The notes: a model not told the origin generated them from the sequence alone. Counted from the stretch's first letter, positions 11,077-23,903 are shown. The stretch is DNA of 64,000 nucleotides from Tetracentron sinense (GCA_015143295.1 CM026554.1:50962627-51026626); one strand, 5' to 3'. Program-made: numbers and translations.

Positions 11077-14000
11077 TACCAGCTGAGGTGCCAAAGAAGT
11101 GTCTTTCTATTTTCTTTTGCATGCATTGGTTTCATAAGAATAACTCAAAATAACCAAAGTTTATAAGGTGACATGGGAGTGAATTTTGACAAGCTTGTTA
11201 AGTTGCAACAGTGTAAATGAAGAGAGGTTCAGTTGAGGTGAGAAAAGCTTGTTTAAAGAAACTTAAGGGTTTTCCTGTTTGTTCTGATTTTGATGTTACA
11301 AGTTGGTTTGCTGGAGGGTATGCTTCTTCATGTTCTCTCTTCAAATTTTAATCTAATTTGATTGATTTATCTCATACCTTGTGAATGAGACTAATCTATA
11401 CCTGTACCTCCTACGTTGTGCAAAAATAAGGCCAATTAGTGTTGAGTAGTTGAGGTTGTTCCTTATTCCTATCTTCTTTCTTCTTTGGTGAATTAGGATG
11501 GTTTTGGTTGCTGTCTGCATCTTATGAGCTAAAAAACTGTATTGAGTCCTTATTCTGCTGTATCTGTTGTCCAAAATAGGATCAAGCTCATTTGAGTTGG
11601 ATCCTAAACCAAAACCCGAAAAAGGCCTAGAAACACTGTTGGTAGAGATAATCAAATGAATTTTATTAGTGCACCCAACTAGGCAACTAGGGACATAAAT
11701 TATAATTTCAAGTATAACTGAAGGTAATGACTACTCATGACATGTCAAAAAATAACTATGTTTTTTCGAATATAGAGAATGACTAGTCTATTCATAAGCG
11801 ACAATGTAATTACTTATACGCTCAAACATTATGAAATAACTTACATTCTATTAGCATATATAAGCCTAGGAAGGACTCCCCTGATAAGTTCTGCATAAAA
11901 AAATTATGTACATCATTTGGAACCTTGGTTCACCAATTGGGATAACTCGCTGCAACCAGTGGCTTCTTTGCCCCTACAGCCAAATCTTTTTTGATTGCTC
12001 AAACTGTCAACAGGACCCGAGTTCAAAAGGCCGCCCAAGAAGTGACTAAATTTGTGGACTGTCCTGTTTTGTTTGTATTTACAAAATAATGACTGAACTT
12101 CACTTTGGTTAGTTAACTTAATGTGTTCATCAATAGTGAACATATGTTATGGAGGATTCCCAATTTCATTAAACAGCTTTGCTTAAACTAAAATCAGTTT
12201 TGGATTGAGTAGGGAGTCCTAAATGCTCGTGTGCAAGCACTCGCTCTTAAGATGTAATGTCCAACCTTGACGTCATGGTTTCAGTCCAAGCTTAACAAAC
12301 ATGGTTGAAAAACAAATTGCTATGAACATATTCTTGATTTCTATATCTTCACCGAGAGAATTCTCACCGGGTTGTCGGTATCTTAAGCGACTGAAATCTT
12401 CCTTTCAGCATCAACAATGGCCGATCAATCTTTTCGACTAAAATATCCGAGAAACTATCCAAATTTTAAATGGGGTCCTTCATTCTGACATTTCTTGGGA
12501 AGGTGATGAGGAACAGAATCCAGAGCAGAATCAGTGGGGTGAGAGAATCTCCCTCTCTCATGTAAGTGGTGGCATCACTTTCAAGTGTACAAGCAATGCT
12601 CCTATAATTCTACTGTGTTTCAGTCCTCACTTTCAAGTGTACAAAAAATTCTCCTATCATTCTACTGTGTCCACATACAAATCTCAAATTTGTGACTGGA
12701 GGGCGCTCTAAGGTTCCTGACATCACTGCACAGGGAGAATTTCATACTACCACCACTCATTTTAAGATCATAGGTGACCCCATGAAAGACTTTGGGATAA
12801 AAGGATAAGGTGTGACCTTCCTAGCATGCGCAAGGATGGGCACGCATAGTTCAAACGACCGCCGACAATTTTATAGACCATATAAAGCACATTAATGGAC
12901 GGAGCCAATGTGAAAATATTTTGTGTTACTTAATTAACATGTCAGCAAATATTTTGTATTTTCGTGGTGGCTCATAAGCAACTTGAAATCTAGGAACTTA
13001 ATTTGTGGTAAATAACTACCAGGAGAAGAATATCTGGTGGTGCCAGCCATAATCTTATGGGTCCAAATTGTTAATTTGATTCCTACTCTTGGATAATTCA
13101 TAACCTAGAATGTGTACTAATCCATACTAACCTTTCTAGCAGAATGTAAAACCGGAATGGTTGAAATGGTTAGATTTAAAGGTTGGGGCAAAAGAAAGTT
13201 AATTAATAAGCATACTGCAGTAAACGGATCGGCGTGATTTCCGGGCCATGACTCATTCAAGAGGAAGGTGACCCACCGATTGATAGCGGGTCTAGATTCA
13301 TGCACTGGGGAATTGTTTAATAGACAATGGCATTAGCAGACTGGTAATTGTAATGGAAACAACACATTTTATTCTCATTAGCAGATATGGTTATTCTAAT
13401 TGACACACTCAGTATTGAAAATATCTACATCAGGAAATCAGGAAATAGTATGGAGCCGTATACAAGTTGTGATGGAAACTTCCAGAAGTTCCACGTGTCG
13501 CTGATGTATTGAATTGGTTGACTGGTAGAAGGAAAAAGGTCGTACCAGAAGTCGTCGTTTGCTGAGGAGGGGCCATCTGCCCTATCAAAATACTCTGATG
13601 CTTAAATTAGTACAAGAAGAAGATGAAGTGCAGAAAGTAAATATAAATGAAGGTCAGGAATGTTTGAGTTATAAACTAAAATTTATATGTTTATCCATGT
13701 TCATGGATGACCATACATCTAATTCAATCATTTCGTTTATGTCAGACAAATATTTTATCATAAATGCATGTCTACTCTTTATCAGGTCGATTTGGGCCGA
13801 AAGCGATTCGAAGTGTCCAGCATTTAATGTGAAATTAGAAATTTTACCTAATTCATGAGTACTTTAAATAATAGATCGCCTCCTGAGATTTTCATCCTCC
13901 AAACAGGCACGGGTCCGTCCTTGACTTGGACACAAATTCTCTATTCATCCTCATGTGCTCGAATTCTGAATTCGTCCTCACAAGACTTGCTTATTTTACC

Positions 14001-14604
14001 AGATTTTCCAATTACACAAGTCTGGATGAAATCAACAGTTTGCACTTATAATACAAGCTCTTTTCTCGTAATTTTGAGACTGATTGCACCTAATTTACAG
14101 CTGAGGAAGGTAACACATGCAAGGCGTGTGCGTAAGTTGTAAAAAGGGAGTCGCGTGGAGTAGGGTAGAGATAAGAGAGTGAAACTTGACATCCTTGGGG
14201 CTTAGTTTTGACCCGAACGGTTGGGGACACCCCGAGTTTTAGAGAGAGAGGGAGAGAGAGAGAGAGAGAATCTTGCCAACAATGAGTTGAGGGTAATTTT
14301 GCAATCAAGTTTTTACAAGTTTAGAGGAATGGTTCTTTGACAACTGCTGTATAACAAGCAGCTAACTCTCGCTTAAAAAATGATAACAAAGAAAAAGAAA
14401 ATAAAAAACGGTTTTGAGCGGAAAGTGCCGAGAACTTGTATAAGAAAGAGGCACATGGAGTAAAGTTTAGAAAGATAGTGAAACTTGACAACAAACAATG
14501 AGTTTAGGGTTTTGAAATCAAGTTCGAAGTTCAAAGAAATTTAGAGTGAGGGTTCTTTAATAATTGTGATACAACAAATAGCTAACTTCCGCTTTTATAA
14601 GTTA
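11077..14604. other. 3' UTR, then intergenic DNA without a recognised gene
   Basis: About 270 bases after the stop are likely 3' UTR. Beyond that only short frames occur. A diverged tandem repeat (TCACTTTCAAGTGTACAA followed by CTATNATTCTACTGTGT) lies at about 12574-12670. A GA microsatellite lies at about 14240-14270. Confidence 0.45.
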
Positions 14605-14650
14605 CTAGTTGGTCCTGCACGTGCAAGGCACGTGCAGGGTTCTCCCAGCT
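14605..14650 (-). mobile_element. Helitron-type 3' terminus
   Basis: Read on the minus strand, a GC-rich hairpin (CTGCACGTGCCTTGCACGTG and on, stem CTGCACGTGC) is followed by about ten bases and then CTAG, with a T next to it. That hairpin plus CTRR end, inserted between A and T, is the signature of a Helitron 3' end. The matching 5' TC end would lie at higher coordinates on the plus strand. I did not find it with confidence, so element length is unknown. Confidence 0.55.
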
Positions 14651-16169
14651 TGTTGTACATATTAATGAGCAGTTTCACAAATTATAAATTAGTAAAGGGA
14701 AGAAAAAAAAGTTTGTTCTAAAGAGTTTGTATTGAATAAGAAAATTTGCAAGATGGTAGACTTAATCCAAAATCTTCAACTTTGGTAATTACTGGGCGAG
14801 TTGTAGTAATCAGAAAAGAAAAAAATTTGTTAAAATCCAACTACCCAAGTGTTTGAAAGATAAGCCTAAGAAGCTTCGATGTGAAAATTCATAAATTATG
14901 AGAATTAATCAAAATTTCCACATAGTTGTAGGTAGAAATGAAAGCGCTATCTATAAACTCGGAAACTTTATGTGATGGTTGTGCCTTTCATATCTAAAAG
15001 GCAGACAATTGTCAGCACAACCTTACTATATTTAACAGCAGTCGAGGAATTTAACACATCAAAGCTAGTATAGCAGAAATAGAAAACCACTCAAAGCTTT
15101 TGGTATTTAGTACACCAAATCAACTCAGATCACAATGGTTACAGAACTTAACTTAAGATACTGTCACTTTTCCTTTCATCAAGGGTTGGTAAGTTGGGAT
15201 CGAACTTGTAACCTCAAGACGCTGCTTAACGTCTTAAGCAATAAAAGTGAACTTTCGTAATAGAGTTTCATGAAGGAATGATTACAAGGTAACTAAAACT
15301 TAAGAGCATAAATCTGAAAATGATGCCCGTGATCAAAGTAAATTTTGCAAGATTTAAAAGTAATTAGAAAATATAATTTTTCAATTTCTGATTTTTTTCT
15401 AAACTGGCCACTCTCTTGCAATGCTTAGAATCTTGGATAGAAACCTCTCTCTTTAGATTGTACAATCTTGCATCAATCTTTAATCCAAGTAATTTTGTAC
15501 CGTCCATCAGCTAGTCAATCATTGAAATTGGACAAGAGAGCATGAACTAATGGGAATAAAAGTTTAGACAGTCCTTATACTGATTTAGCCGCATTAGATG
15601 GAACCCACATAGGTCAATAGGGCAAAACGTCATTTCCGCCAATGCTGTTATGGGTCTTTTGATGGCTGTTTCTTACCAAGTTTCCAAATAATGGATCAAA
15701 AGAGAAGTAACCTTACAGAAGACAAAGAAATCTTGAAGTCCCTTCAATTGAGAAATATTTTTGGATTATAATCAAGCTAAACGAACCACCAGCAATAATG
15801 AAATATTCTGAATTTTATTCCCTTTCAATCAACATGTGCTTCAAAAGTTCAGGGCAGCTGCCCTCATGCCCCATGGCTATGCCCAATTCGATCAACTACC
15901 CTGCTCCGCTCCTAGTTGTCCACATGCCCATTAACACTAACCTAACAACTAACATAAATGACGACTTATAGATAGAATTCAAGGTGAATCTTATAATGGT
16001 TGCAATTAAAAGTGAAACAGGAGAGCAATTATAGTAGACAATGCACTGCCCTTATTTAAATTGCAGGCCAATTTGTGTTCATACACTGTTTAATGTTTGA
16101 ATTATAGACACCACGGTTATTTAATATGAATTAAAATACAAGGGAAGAACAATTTTTGATCCAAATTAC
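14651..16169. other. AT-rich DNA, no gene seen
   Basis: Nothing was recognised between the Helitron-type end and the OHP1-like locus. The part next to 16169 may be the former 3' UTR of that locus. Confidence 0.4.
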
Positions 16170-16661
16170 TCAGAGAGGAACATCAAGCCCTTTCCCAACG
16201 TCGACTCCGATCATTTGAAGTATATTCTTGTTTGATATCTGAATTACCACAAACCCAAAACCAAAAGAGAACACCATATCTGGAATTCAGAATCTATTCA
16301 ACTCATAGTACTACATAAAACTTAAATTATAAATAAGACTCACCAGCTCTACTATGAAAGTTCCAATAAGGCCAATCATGCAAGCTGTGGAGTTCCAAAT
16401 CTCTGCAGTCTTTGTAAATCCAAGAAAAGAGGCTTTGAATTTTGGCTCTACTTTGGGCAATTCTACCTGAAAATTTCAAGACCCATTGGATTATCTTTTC
16501 AATTAATCATATAGATAATAGAAGAAAGATCAAGAAGTTACACCAGCAGTAAGCTTTGCAAGCTTGAACTCTGAATAAAATTGGCTTCTTGATGGTTCTG
16601 CTATACCGATTATAAATTTGGAAGAGCATCGATGATGAATTGATTGCTTCCTCCCCCAACC
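16170..16661 (-). pseudogene. OHP1-like (one-helix protein 1) locus, probably a pseudogene
   Basis: Three exons on the minus strand read 16661-16542, 16466-16344 and 16238-16170 and splice in frame (GT-AG introns). They give KLAKLTAGVELPKVEPKFK, then FLGFTKTAEIWNSTACMIG, GLIGTFIVEL and IGVDVGKGLDVPL with a stop. This matches the C-terminal two thirds of OHP1, the single-helix LHC-like thylakoid protein that works with OHP2 in photosystem II assembly and binds chlorophyll. Two things argue against function. The first exon is closed upstream by an in-frame TAA (16664-16662) with no ATG, so the transit peptide is missing. The conserved Arg of the chlorophyll-binding motif (family NSRA) is Thr here (NSTA). 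Introns are kept, so it is not a processed copy. A real gene with an undetected first exon remains possible. Confidence 0.7.
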
Positions 16662-16779
16662 TTATCTATTTTGCATCTGTTTGGGTTTCCCTTTACAGTG
16701 TACAAGGTTGCGTACTGCATACTAACCCAAGATGCATACTAACCCAAGATGTTGCACGACTTGCACGAGATGCCAAGAG

Positions 16780-16880
16780 TGTTAATAAGGAGATCGAATC
16801 ATAGCCAATCACAATTGAACTCAGAGAGAGTTCAATCGCACCCACAGGTGAACACGTGTCCCTTTTAAACCCTTTCCAAA
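16780..16880 (+). repeat. Fragment of the Helitron-associated repeat module
   Basis: The stretch with AGCCAATCACAATTGAACTC and GAGTTCAATCGCACCCAC followed by ACACGTGTCCCTTTTAAAC is the reverse complement of the core of the two Helitrons at 23.4 and 49.3 kb. Neither Helitron end is present, so this is a fragment or an older relative. Confidence 0.6.
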
Positions 16881-18522
16881 TTATTTCCAAACCGACTTTG
16901 TCACTATGGTAGTTGTTGGTGGGAGCAAAAGTAGGTTTGGAGCATGAGCAAGAAGAGGAACAATAATCTAGAACAACAGCAACACCGCAGATAAGTTGGA
17001 ACATTGTTAAAGAATAAACAATCTCTATTAGTTTCATGGTAGAACTGAAATTTACATAAAAACTCCAATGAAAATTTCTAAACTCAATAGGAAAAAATCT
17101 GGAAATGCAAACATATGCATTACCGGATGCTTCTATAGAATATTTGTTGGGTAAGAAGACAAAGATTTTGTGCCAGATACCAACTTCATTGTAATTATTG
17201 CATATAATATTATAATAGAATATGTAAACAATGACATTTAATAAAGTAACCTCCCTTAGGTAATTTCATCACCAGTCAAGGCCAAAAAAACAGGAAACCC
17301 AAATAAGAAATAACACCATCCCCTCTCCTTTTCTATTCATAAAGCTATATAGCAACCCCTTTATCTAAATCACCTACAGAAACCCCACATAATACTTCGA
17401 ACTTTCGAAGAAAAAATAATCTACATACAAATGAACTTGGTCTTTATTCTGGACAATGCAACAACCAAAACAAAGAAAAGAAAAATCTATAAAACTCTTA
17501 GAAGAAGAGAGACAGAGAAAAACATACCACAATCACCATCCCTTCTCTTTTGTTCTCTCTTTATGCACCTCATACCAATCCCTTTTATCTTTATCACTAA
17601 CAAAAACCGTATAATCAATTATCATGAACCTCAAATTCGAATAAACGTACTAATATCTTTATCTGCAACATTCACTAAACTAAAACAAAGAAAAAAAAAA
17701 CTCTAATACATTTCTAATAGTTTTCATGATATAGAGAAAGAGAGGAACATGTATAGCAACCACCACCTCTTCTACTATGCTTTAACTTTTTTCCATAGAC
17801 ATAAATAAAGAGACTGACTTTCCTTGATCTTGCTAGTGCTACCAGGCACAAAAGGAAAGTAAAATGATACCAAGAAATTCTCAAAACTCAACATAAGCAG
17901 ACACTTCAAAATCCAATCACAATATTGGATTCCTTCAGTAACCCAGGACAATAACTCCGTGCCTGCAACTCCACTGGTTTCTGGCCCAAACACATTGATA
18001 GAGAATACACACATTCTGGAATCAAAAAAAAAATTACAATAGTTTCACATTCTGGAATCAAAAAAAAAATTACAATAGTTTCCCTTTTTGTTTACTCCCT
18101 GAAAAAGCACTAACCCAATTCAAGCAACCATCATACTACCAAATGTACCACTTTGCCTTAACAAATTCAATGGTGGTCACACACATATTTTATTTCAAAT
18201 GCACAAAACCCTCCTATTCTGCAAATCCACTCTCGGTCCTTGAAATATCAAAGGAAACTGTAAAGGGAATGCATAAAAAGTGCTTATTCTGCCGAGAAGT
18301 GTGCTTCATATAATTTTCCAAGTGTTTTCCTAGCATACTCATGTGGTTCCATGTGTTTTTCCCATTTTAAAGAAAAACCACATTGCATCCATTTCCCAAA
18401 CATGTTCGAATGAAATGCCAATTCTATTCGGGAAATGTGTTTCCTGTAAATTATGGTTACCACATAACCAATGCATATTGTTACCTAACACGTTTGATAT
18501 TTTCTTGGCTTACTTAAACTAA
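16881..18522. other. Intergenic DNA with small tandem repeats
   Basis: No gene was recognised. A ~36 bp unit (CACATTCTGGAATC, A-run, TTACAATAGTTT) is repeated twice in tandem at about 18011-18083. Stretches near 17320-17420 and 17530-17650 look like a diverged duplication. Confidence 0.4.
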
Positions 18523-18669
18523 CCCTATGTTTGGTTGCCGAGAAAATAAGTAAAAACATGGAAAAGAAAAGAAAATTGAACAAAACACAACCAAATATTG
18601 TATTAGAAATCCAAAATTTTCTTTTCTTTTCCATGTTTTCACCTATTTACTCGACAACCAAACATAAGG
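18523..18669. mobile_element. Tourist-like MITE (PIF/Harbinger type), 147 bp
   Basis: The element is an inverted repeat over most of its length. The left end is CCCTATGTTTGGTTGCC and the right end, read on the minus strand, is CCTTATGTTTGGTTGTC. Both arms continue into AACATGGAAAAGAAAAG. It is flanked by TAA on both sides (18520-18522 and 18670-18672), the 3-base duplication expected for PIF/Harbinger elements. Confidence 0.8.
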
Positions 18670-19074
18670 TAAATGTCACATGTTTCTTTTTCTGTAACTG
18701 ATAACAGTTGCATAACACAATGGTGCGGAAGTTTATAAATTTATTAATGCAAGATTCATTGAGGCGGTCGATTACCCAAATTGGATTAATATGATAAATG
18801 TAAACATCCATTGGCAAATTTCAACTTAACCATCCAAACAATTCATAGCAGAATTTTATTTAAGTGAATCCTACTTTGAACAAATCCTGATCAAGGTTTT
18901 GCCACAACAAATTTAACTAATAAGCATCAATGTCTAAGCAGGTAGTTAAGACTCCATTGATATAGACTCCATTGATACTCAAACAACCACACACAACATT
19001 CAAAATATCAATGATTCAATTCCATACTCCTTCGTGAATTATGAACAAATATAAGTATAGGGAAATGCTTAACT

Positions 19075-19315
19075 TACTACCACATTAGACTGCAGTCCTC
19101 ATTGGTCCATGTCCCTTTTTTTACCACACATCAACTATAGTTAAGATTCACTCACTCCTAGGGTTAAGCAATCTAACCTTGGTTTTTAAAAATAAATAAA
19201 TAAATAAAATATTAACTTTAATTTTCTTAAGCTTAACCATAGTTAAAGGAGTGTTAAAAGGGACACGAGGCCATGACATTAGACTACACAGTCTAATGCG
19301 TAATGCCCATAAGTA
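19075..19315. repeat. MITE-like copy of the dispersed TTAACCATAGTT module
   Basis: Inverted outer parts (CACATTAGACTGCAGTC at the left, GACATTAGACTACACAG near the right) enclose CTATAGTTAAGATTCACTCA, a poly-TAAA stretch and TTAACCATAGTTAAAGGAG with GTTAAAAGGGACACG. This is the same module as in the tandem array at 3.1-3.9 kb, here as a single foldback-like copy. Confidence 0.55.
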
Positions 19316-22240
19316 TAATGTTTAAGAAGATGAGAAGTAAGAACATCACTACCTACACACTGAAAAGTTCAGTAACAATTTGTTATTTGTAACTCTTAAA
19401 TCCTTCAATTATAATCTGAGCAAAGAAAAAAAAAAAGGAAAATAAAAACGAAGAGAAGATAAAAGCACAAGAAATTACTCTACCAAAATCATAGAAAGGA
19501 AACGAAAAGAACTATTGAGAATCCTTAATCACCTAAAAACTCATAATAGAAGATAAGAACACAACAAATTACTCTACCACAATGGAAGGGAAAAAAAACT
19601 ATTGAGAATCGAATATTCTGATGAATTTTATATTTTTCTCCACTATATTGGGATTCTCCACCTCCGTTAATCTTTAAATCCAGTCTTTTTCGAAATCACA
19701 TTTTTGACCTTAATCCCTTGGTTTTAGATTCCTCCTGACCCCTTCACAAATAATATAAAATTAAAAAAATATTAGTTGTGATGATAAACAAAGGAAACTG
19801 CAACAAGAACCCAAATTTAATGATTTTGAACCAGAATAACATGGGCAAATATTTGTTTTCCCCAAGTGTCAGTTTGACCATACAACGCAATTCCTTAGAA
19901 TGGGATGCAACAAACAATTAACATGTGATTATGATGCCATCCATTATAACCACAAAGATAAACTCTTGTAGAGCATTTGAAAGGAATTGCCACTGACCAA
20001 AAAAAAATCTCTATATTTTGAATATGAAGAACAAATATTTGATAAAAATATTTACAATCTGTAACTACCAACTAAATTTCAGAGCCGACACAAAGAATCT
20101 CCACAAAACCTAGCTACCACTTTTTGAGTATGAGGCAAACCAACATCAAGAACCTGAAAAAAGTAGTAGATTATTTTCAACGAAAAATGTAATAAAAATT
20201 GCATTTTAATAGTCTGCCCTCAGCCAAATAATTCAATCTCAATTATATTAGTCTCATATTTTAGATGTCAAAATAATTAACATTTGAATTTTGAAGTGCT
20301 CATACACGTGCAAGGCACATGCAGGTCTAGATTTTAACATGAATTCTTCTCAACAAAATGTAGTAGAAAAGTTCATTTCCATAATATGTCCTCAGTTTAA
20401 TCATTCAATCTAAACTTCTCTACATCTAGAACCAAATTTCTCGCTAAATTTCAGTTGGTTTTAATAACATTCAAAATGCTTATTACAGTTATAGAACCAA
20501 ATATGCAACTAACATCCAAGGTTCCTGTGCCTTGTTGGCTAATGATTAAAAGTAAATATACTTTGCTTCCAAATTCTTGCTCCTAGGTCCTAGTCTGCAC
20601 AACTGAGTCATAAATTTCTAAAGAAAGCAATTATTCTTGGAAGAAGAAGAAAAAAATTACTATGGCAGCATGTTCAAAATTTCACCAAAAGGGAGATACC
20701 GAACTTGTCCCATCTAAAATTTCAAATTTAATCATTGTCTACATGATGTTTAGTAACAATCTCCTATATAATTTTAAATTAAAAAGGAATAAAGTAACAT
20801 AAGTAAATATACCTTCATAGAATTTTTGAAACAAGATGGTTCTCTTTTAGTGACAGAGCAATGTTTGATCACTTTCACCATTGGCCAGCAATAGCCGATA
20901 TGTCAACTCTGTTTTCTGATTTACTTGTTTTTTAATCAGTACCTCTACCGTTCCAATTGTCATCTTCTTATTAACAGACTCACTCAACCGAGATCAGACA
21001 AGATCTTCCATAGCAATGGCGTACTCAAGTCTCAACTCATTTACAATGGAATGAGCATCAAGGAATTGGTCGGGCAGTGTTGTAATCTGGGAACCACATA
21101 TGCCAAAATCAAATGACCTATGAGATAAAAAAAAGCGTAATGCCAGAGTGAAGGAGAATCTAAAGGAGGAATCCAAAATAATCCACAGTCCTAAAAGAAG
21201 TTGTCAAAAATTCAAAAGCAATTAAAATCAAGAACTAAACCTGCAAAAGCAAACAAAATCAGATCCTTCACTTATTAACATGAACAAGCAACCAATTACC
21301 ATTACAAATGGGGAGAAAACTAATTAATCCCCTAAGAAAGAAACCCAAAATCAGTAACAAAATCCATGGAAAAAAATACCATATAGCATATCTTGTTTTT
21401 AAATAATAAAATGGAGACATCTTTTGTTGCCTCATTCAAATGATTGTATAAAAAATCACACACACACACACACACACAAAATTGCATAAACTAACATATG
21501 GAGTCCCATTGGAGCATATGCAGCTTGAACTTTGGTCACAACAACAAAAATTTCGTAAGATTCAAGGATGTTGCTTGGTTCCTAAATAAAATCACAATAT
21601 AAGAGCGATAAATATAGGAAAGACAACGGAAACACAAAAGAAGTTACTGAAATTCGAACACATACAATCGTTAGATCGATTTACCCATCAACTTAGGTTA
21701 TGAGATACCTAAAAATCTAAAATACTCAACTTATTTAAGGAATTGAGACAACATGTTAGGAGAACAATTCAGAAAACCATAATGCATCTCAAAAATTTAT
21801 AACAAATCAAAACTCAAAGGGAGCCATTGATTAGAAGGGAGCTTAATTTCCTGACCTCTGCTCTTCAAAGAAGATGATTGATTTGGTGAGAGCGCCTCTG
21901 TAAACAAGAGATTAAGAAATAAAAGAAAAGAAATTTTTTTTTTTAAAAGCCCTAATTTTAGAGAAAGAGCGGGAGAAAAGAGGGGCGTTCTCACTGATGG
22001 CTCAGACCACTCTTTTACCTCGGCATATTACTCATGACCGATCGTCGTTGCTTGATTAGGATGGTATCAGTGCGGCGGTGGTCAGTGGGCAATTGACGTT
22101 GAGCGGTGAGTGGAGGGAAGAAACCCCTAACTCGAATTGAAACCCTATAGTGAGGAGGAGGAGCTTACCTTCCAAACGTGAAGCGCTATAGAGAGGAAGA
22201 GAGAAGAGGTGAGATTTGGGAAGCTTTTGGAACTCGTTCT
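19316..22240. other. AT-rich DNA, possible 5' part of the decayed minus-strand locus
   Basis: No coding gene was identified. On the minus strand there are splice-like and leader-like stretches: GTTTGGAAG/GTAAGCTCC near 22170, and a possible exon after ATCTCATAG at about 21120-20990. They could be leader exons of the OHP1-like locus, but no frame connects them. A CA microsatellite lies at about 21458-21477. A GTGCAAGGCACATGCAGG hairpin at about 20309-20327 resembles a degraded Helitron end. Confidence 0.35.
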
Positions 22241-22248
22241 GTATAGAG

Positions 22249-23129
22249 TAAGGCTGTCAAAAAAGCCCATATAGAAGGGTACCTGGCCCAGCCCGGCCCT
22301 CCAAAGCCCTCCAAAGCCCGGCCCTACCCCAGCCCTTGGGCCGGGCAGGGCCAAAAAATTGGAAGCCCTTGTTCTCTAGGGCCGGGCTAGGGCTCCCCCT
22401 GTCCGGCCCTTCCCGGCCCGGCCCTACTTTATCTTAAGATAAATATTTTTTAATAATTTTACTAATATGCTCCCTTTAACCTTTCATTAACGTTATGAAA
22501 GTAGGGCTATGTTTGTAATTGTGCCAACTAAAGACCTTATAAAAACCAACCTAACACAGACCAAACCCTAACTTGTATTCACATTCTAAGACTTTGCCTC
22601 TTCATTCTTCAACTTCAATCGCACAGGCCACATACCACTTCGGCTCTTCATCGAGCATCTCTCTCTCTCTCTCATATCTTACTCTCTATTTTTATTTATA
22701 TTTAAACATATTTTCAATTTTGTTCTATATAGTTTTATTATTCTACTTGTTTACCTATACTATGTTTTGGTTTATTATGCATGACTGTCACTGATAAGGA
22801 AAAATTTTTTTTAACTCTGTCATTGCTCTTTTTGTTGCAATGTTGATCCCAAACCCGAATAAAAGAGGAGGGTATCCATTTCCATGTAAGGTTGACAGTC
22901 GGTGTAGTAAAAAAAATTTATTATCTTTGATGAAAAAAAAAAATTTCCGCTCTTTCTTCCGGCCCTTTGGCCGGCCCGGCTTGGCCCCGGCCCTTGAGGG
23001 GCCGGGCTAGGGCCCAATCAACCCCGGCCCTTGAAGGGCTAGGACCAGGCTAGGGCTCTACTCTTATAAGGAAGGGTAGGGCTAGGGTTGACCCCGGACC
23101 TACCCCAACCCGGCCCTTTGACACCCCTA
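22249..23129. mobile_element. Non-autonomous hAT element, 881 bp, with GGCCC-rich ends
   Basis: The element is flanked by a perfect 8-base duplication GTATAGAG (22241-22248 and 23130-23137). Its terminal inverted repeats are TAAGGCTGTCAAA at the left and TAGGGGTGTCAAA at the right (minus strand), 11 of 13 matching. Both subterminal regions are dense in GGGCCGGGC-type motifs. The interior keeps a TATA-like CTTATAAAAACC near 22538 but has no recognisable transposase. Eight-base duplications with this terminal sequence are typical of plant hAT elements. Confidence 0.88.
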
Positions 23130-23418
23130 GTATAGAGAGGGTTGAAAAATTACGAGGGATATGGGTGGAATTAACTTAAAAGATCTCAAACGAAAATTTG
23201 AAGGCAAGGGCAAAATAAGCCTCTTTTTAGGGTAATAGATATATATATAGAGACAGAGATTTTACTCTTATTTTGGCACTTGCTAAAGGAAAACTTTTGT
23301 TTTTTACACCATCATACCATGCGTCCCTTTAAATCTACTGGATCAGCTTTAGGATTGAGATATCAGAATGCAAATCCTCTAGGTGACCTCTAGACAAAAT
23401 CATATTCCATTATTGTTA

Positions 23419-23698
23419 TTAGTGGGTGGCACATGTGATGCACGTGAGAGCGAGGGGAAGGAATTAACCACAGTTAATAGGAGTTAAAAGGGACACATGT
23501 TAATCCACAGGTGTGATTGAACTCTCCCCGAGTTCAATCGCGATTGGCTATGATTCTATTATTTAAATAGATAGATAGATGAGTAGGGGTAATTTGGGAA
23601 TTAAAGTAAAATATTATATCAAAGTTTTGTTATAAGGGTAGTTTAGGAATTTTGAAAAAATCAGGCTACGCCTGCCTCTCGCATTATAATAGTAAAGA
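23419..23698 (-). mobile_element. Non-autonomous Helitron, 280 bp
   Basis: On the minus strand the element starts TCTTTACTATTATAATG, continues through AGGCAGGCGTAGCCTGA, and ends with a hairpin (TGCATCACATGTG region) about ten bases before CTAA. It sits exactly between A (23418) and T (23699), the Helitron target. The centre contains the palindrome ATTGAACTC/GAGTTCAAT. It has no coding capacity. Confidence 0.85.
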
Positions 23699-23903
23699 TG
23701 AGTCAGTCTATGGGTACTCTCAAATATACTCCCTAATCCTAACCAAACCACTAAAGGTTCAGGATTTGACTCGGCTTATTTTATCTTTTCTAACACCACA
23801 TCAATGTTAATCATAAGCATTAAACAGTTAGAATTTGGAAGTATATTTGAGAGTACACTTTGGGAGTACTTGTGGACTAATTTTATTGTTACTAGGTCCT
23901 TAG

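Noticed and set aside
16693-17037. 114-codon minus-strand frame as a gene
   Set aside because: Its middle is the translated Helitron repeat module (also at 23.5 and 49.4 kb) and it has no recognisable domain.
20300-20335. Second Helitron 3' end
   Set aside because: A GTGCAAGGCACATGC hairpin and CTAG are present, but the stem is imperfect and the spacing to CTAG is shorter than usual.
22255-23125. GC-rich blocks as CpG island promoters
   Set aside because: They are the subterminal repeats of a hAT element with perfect 8-base target duplications.
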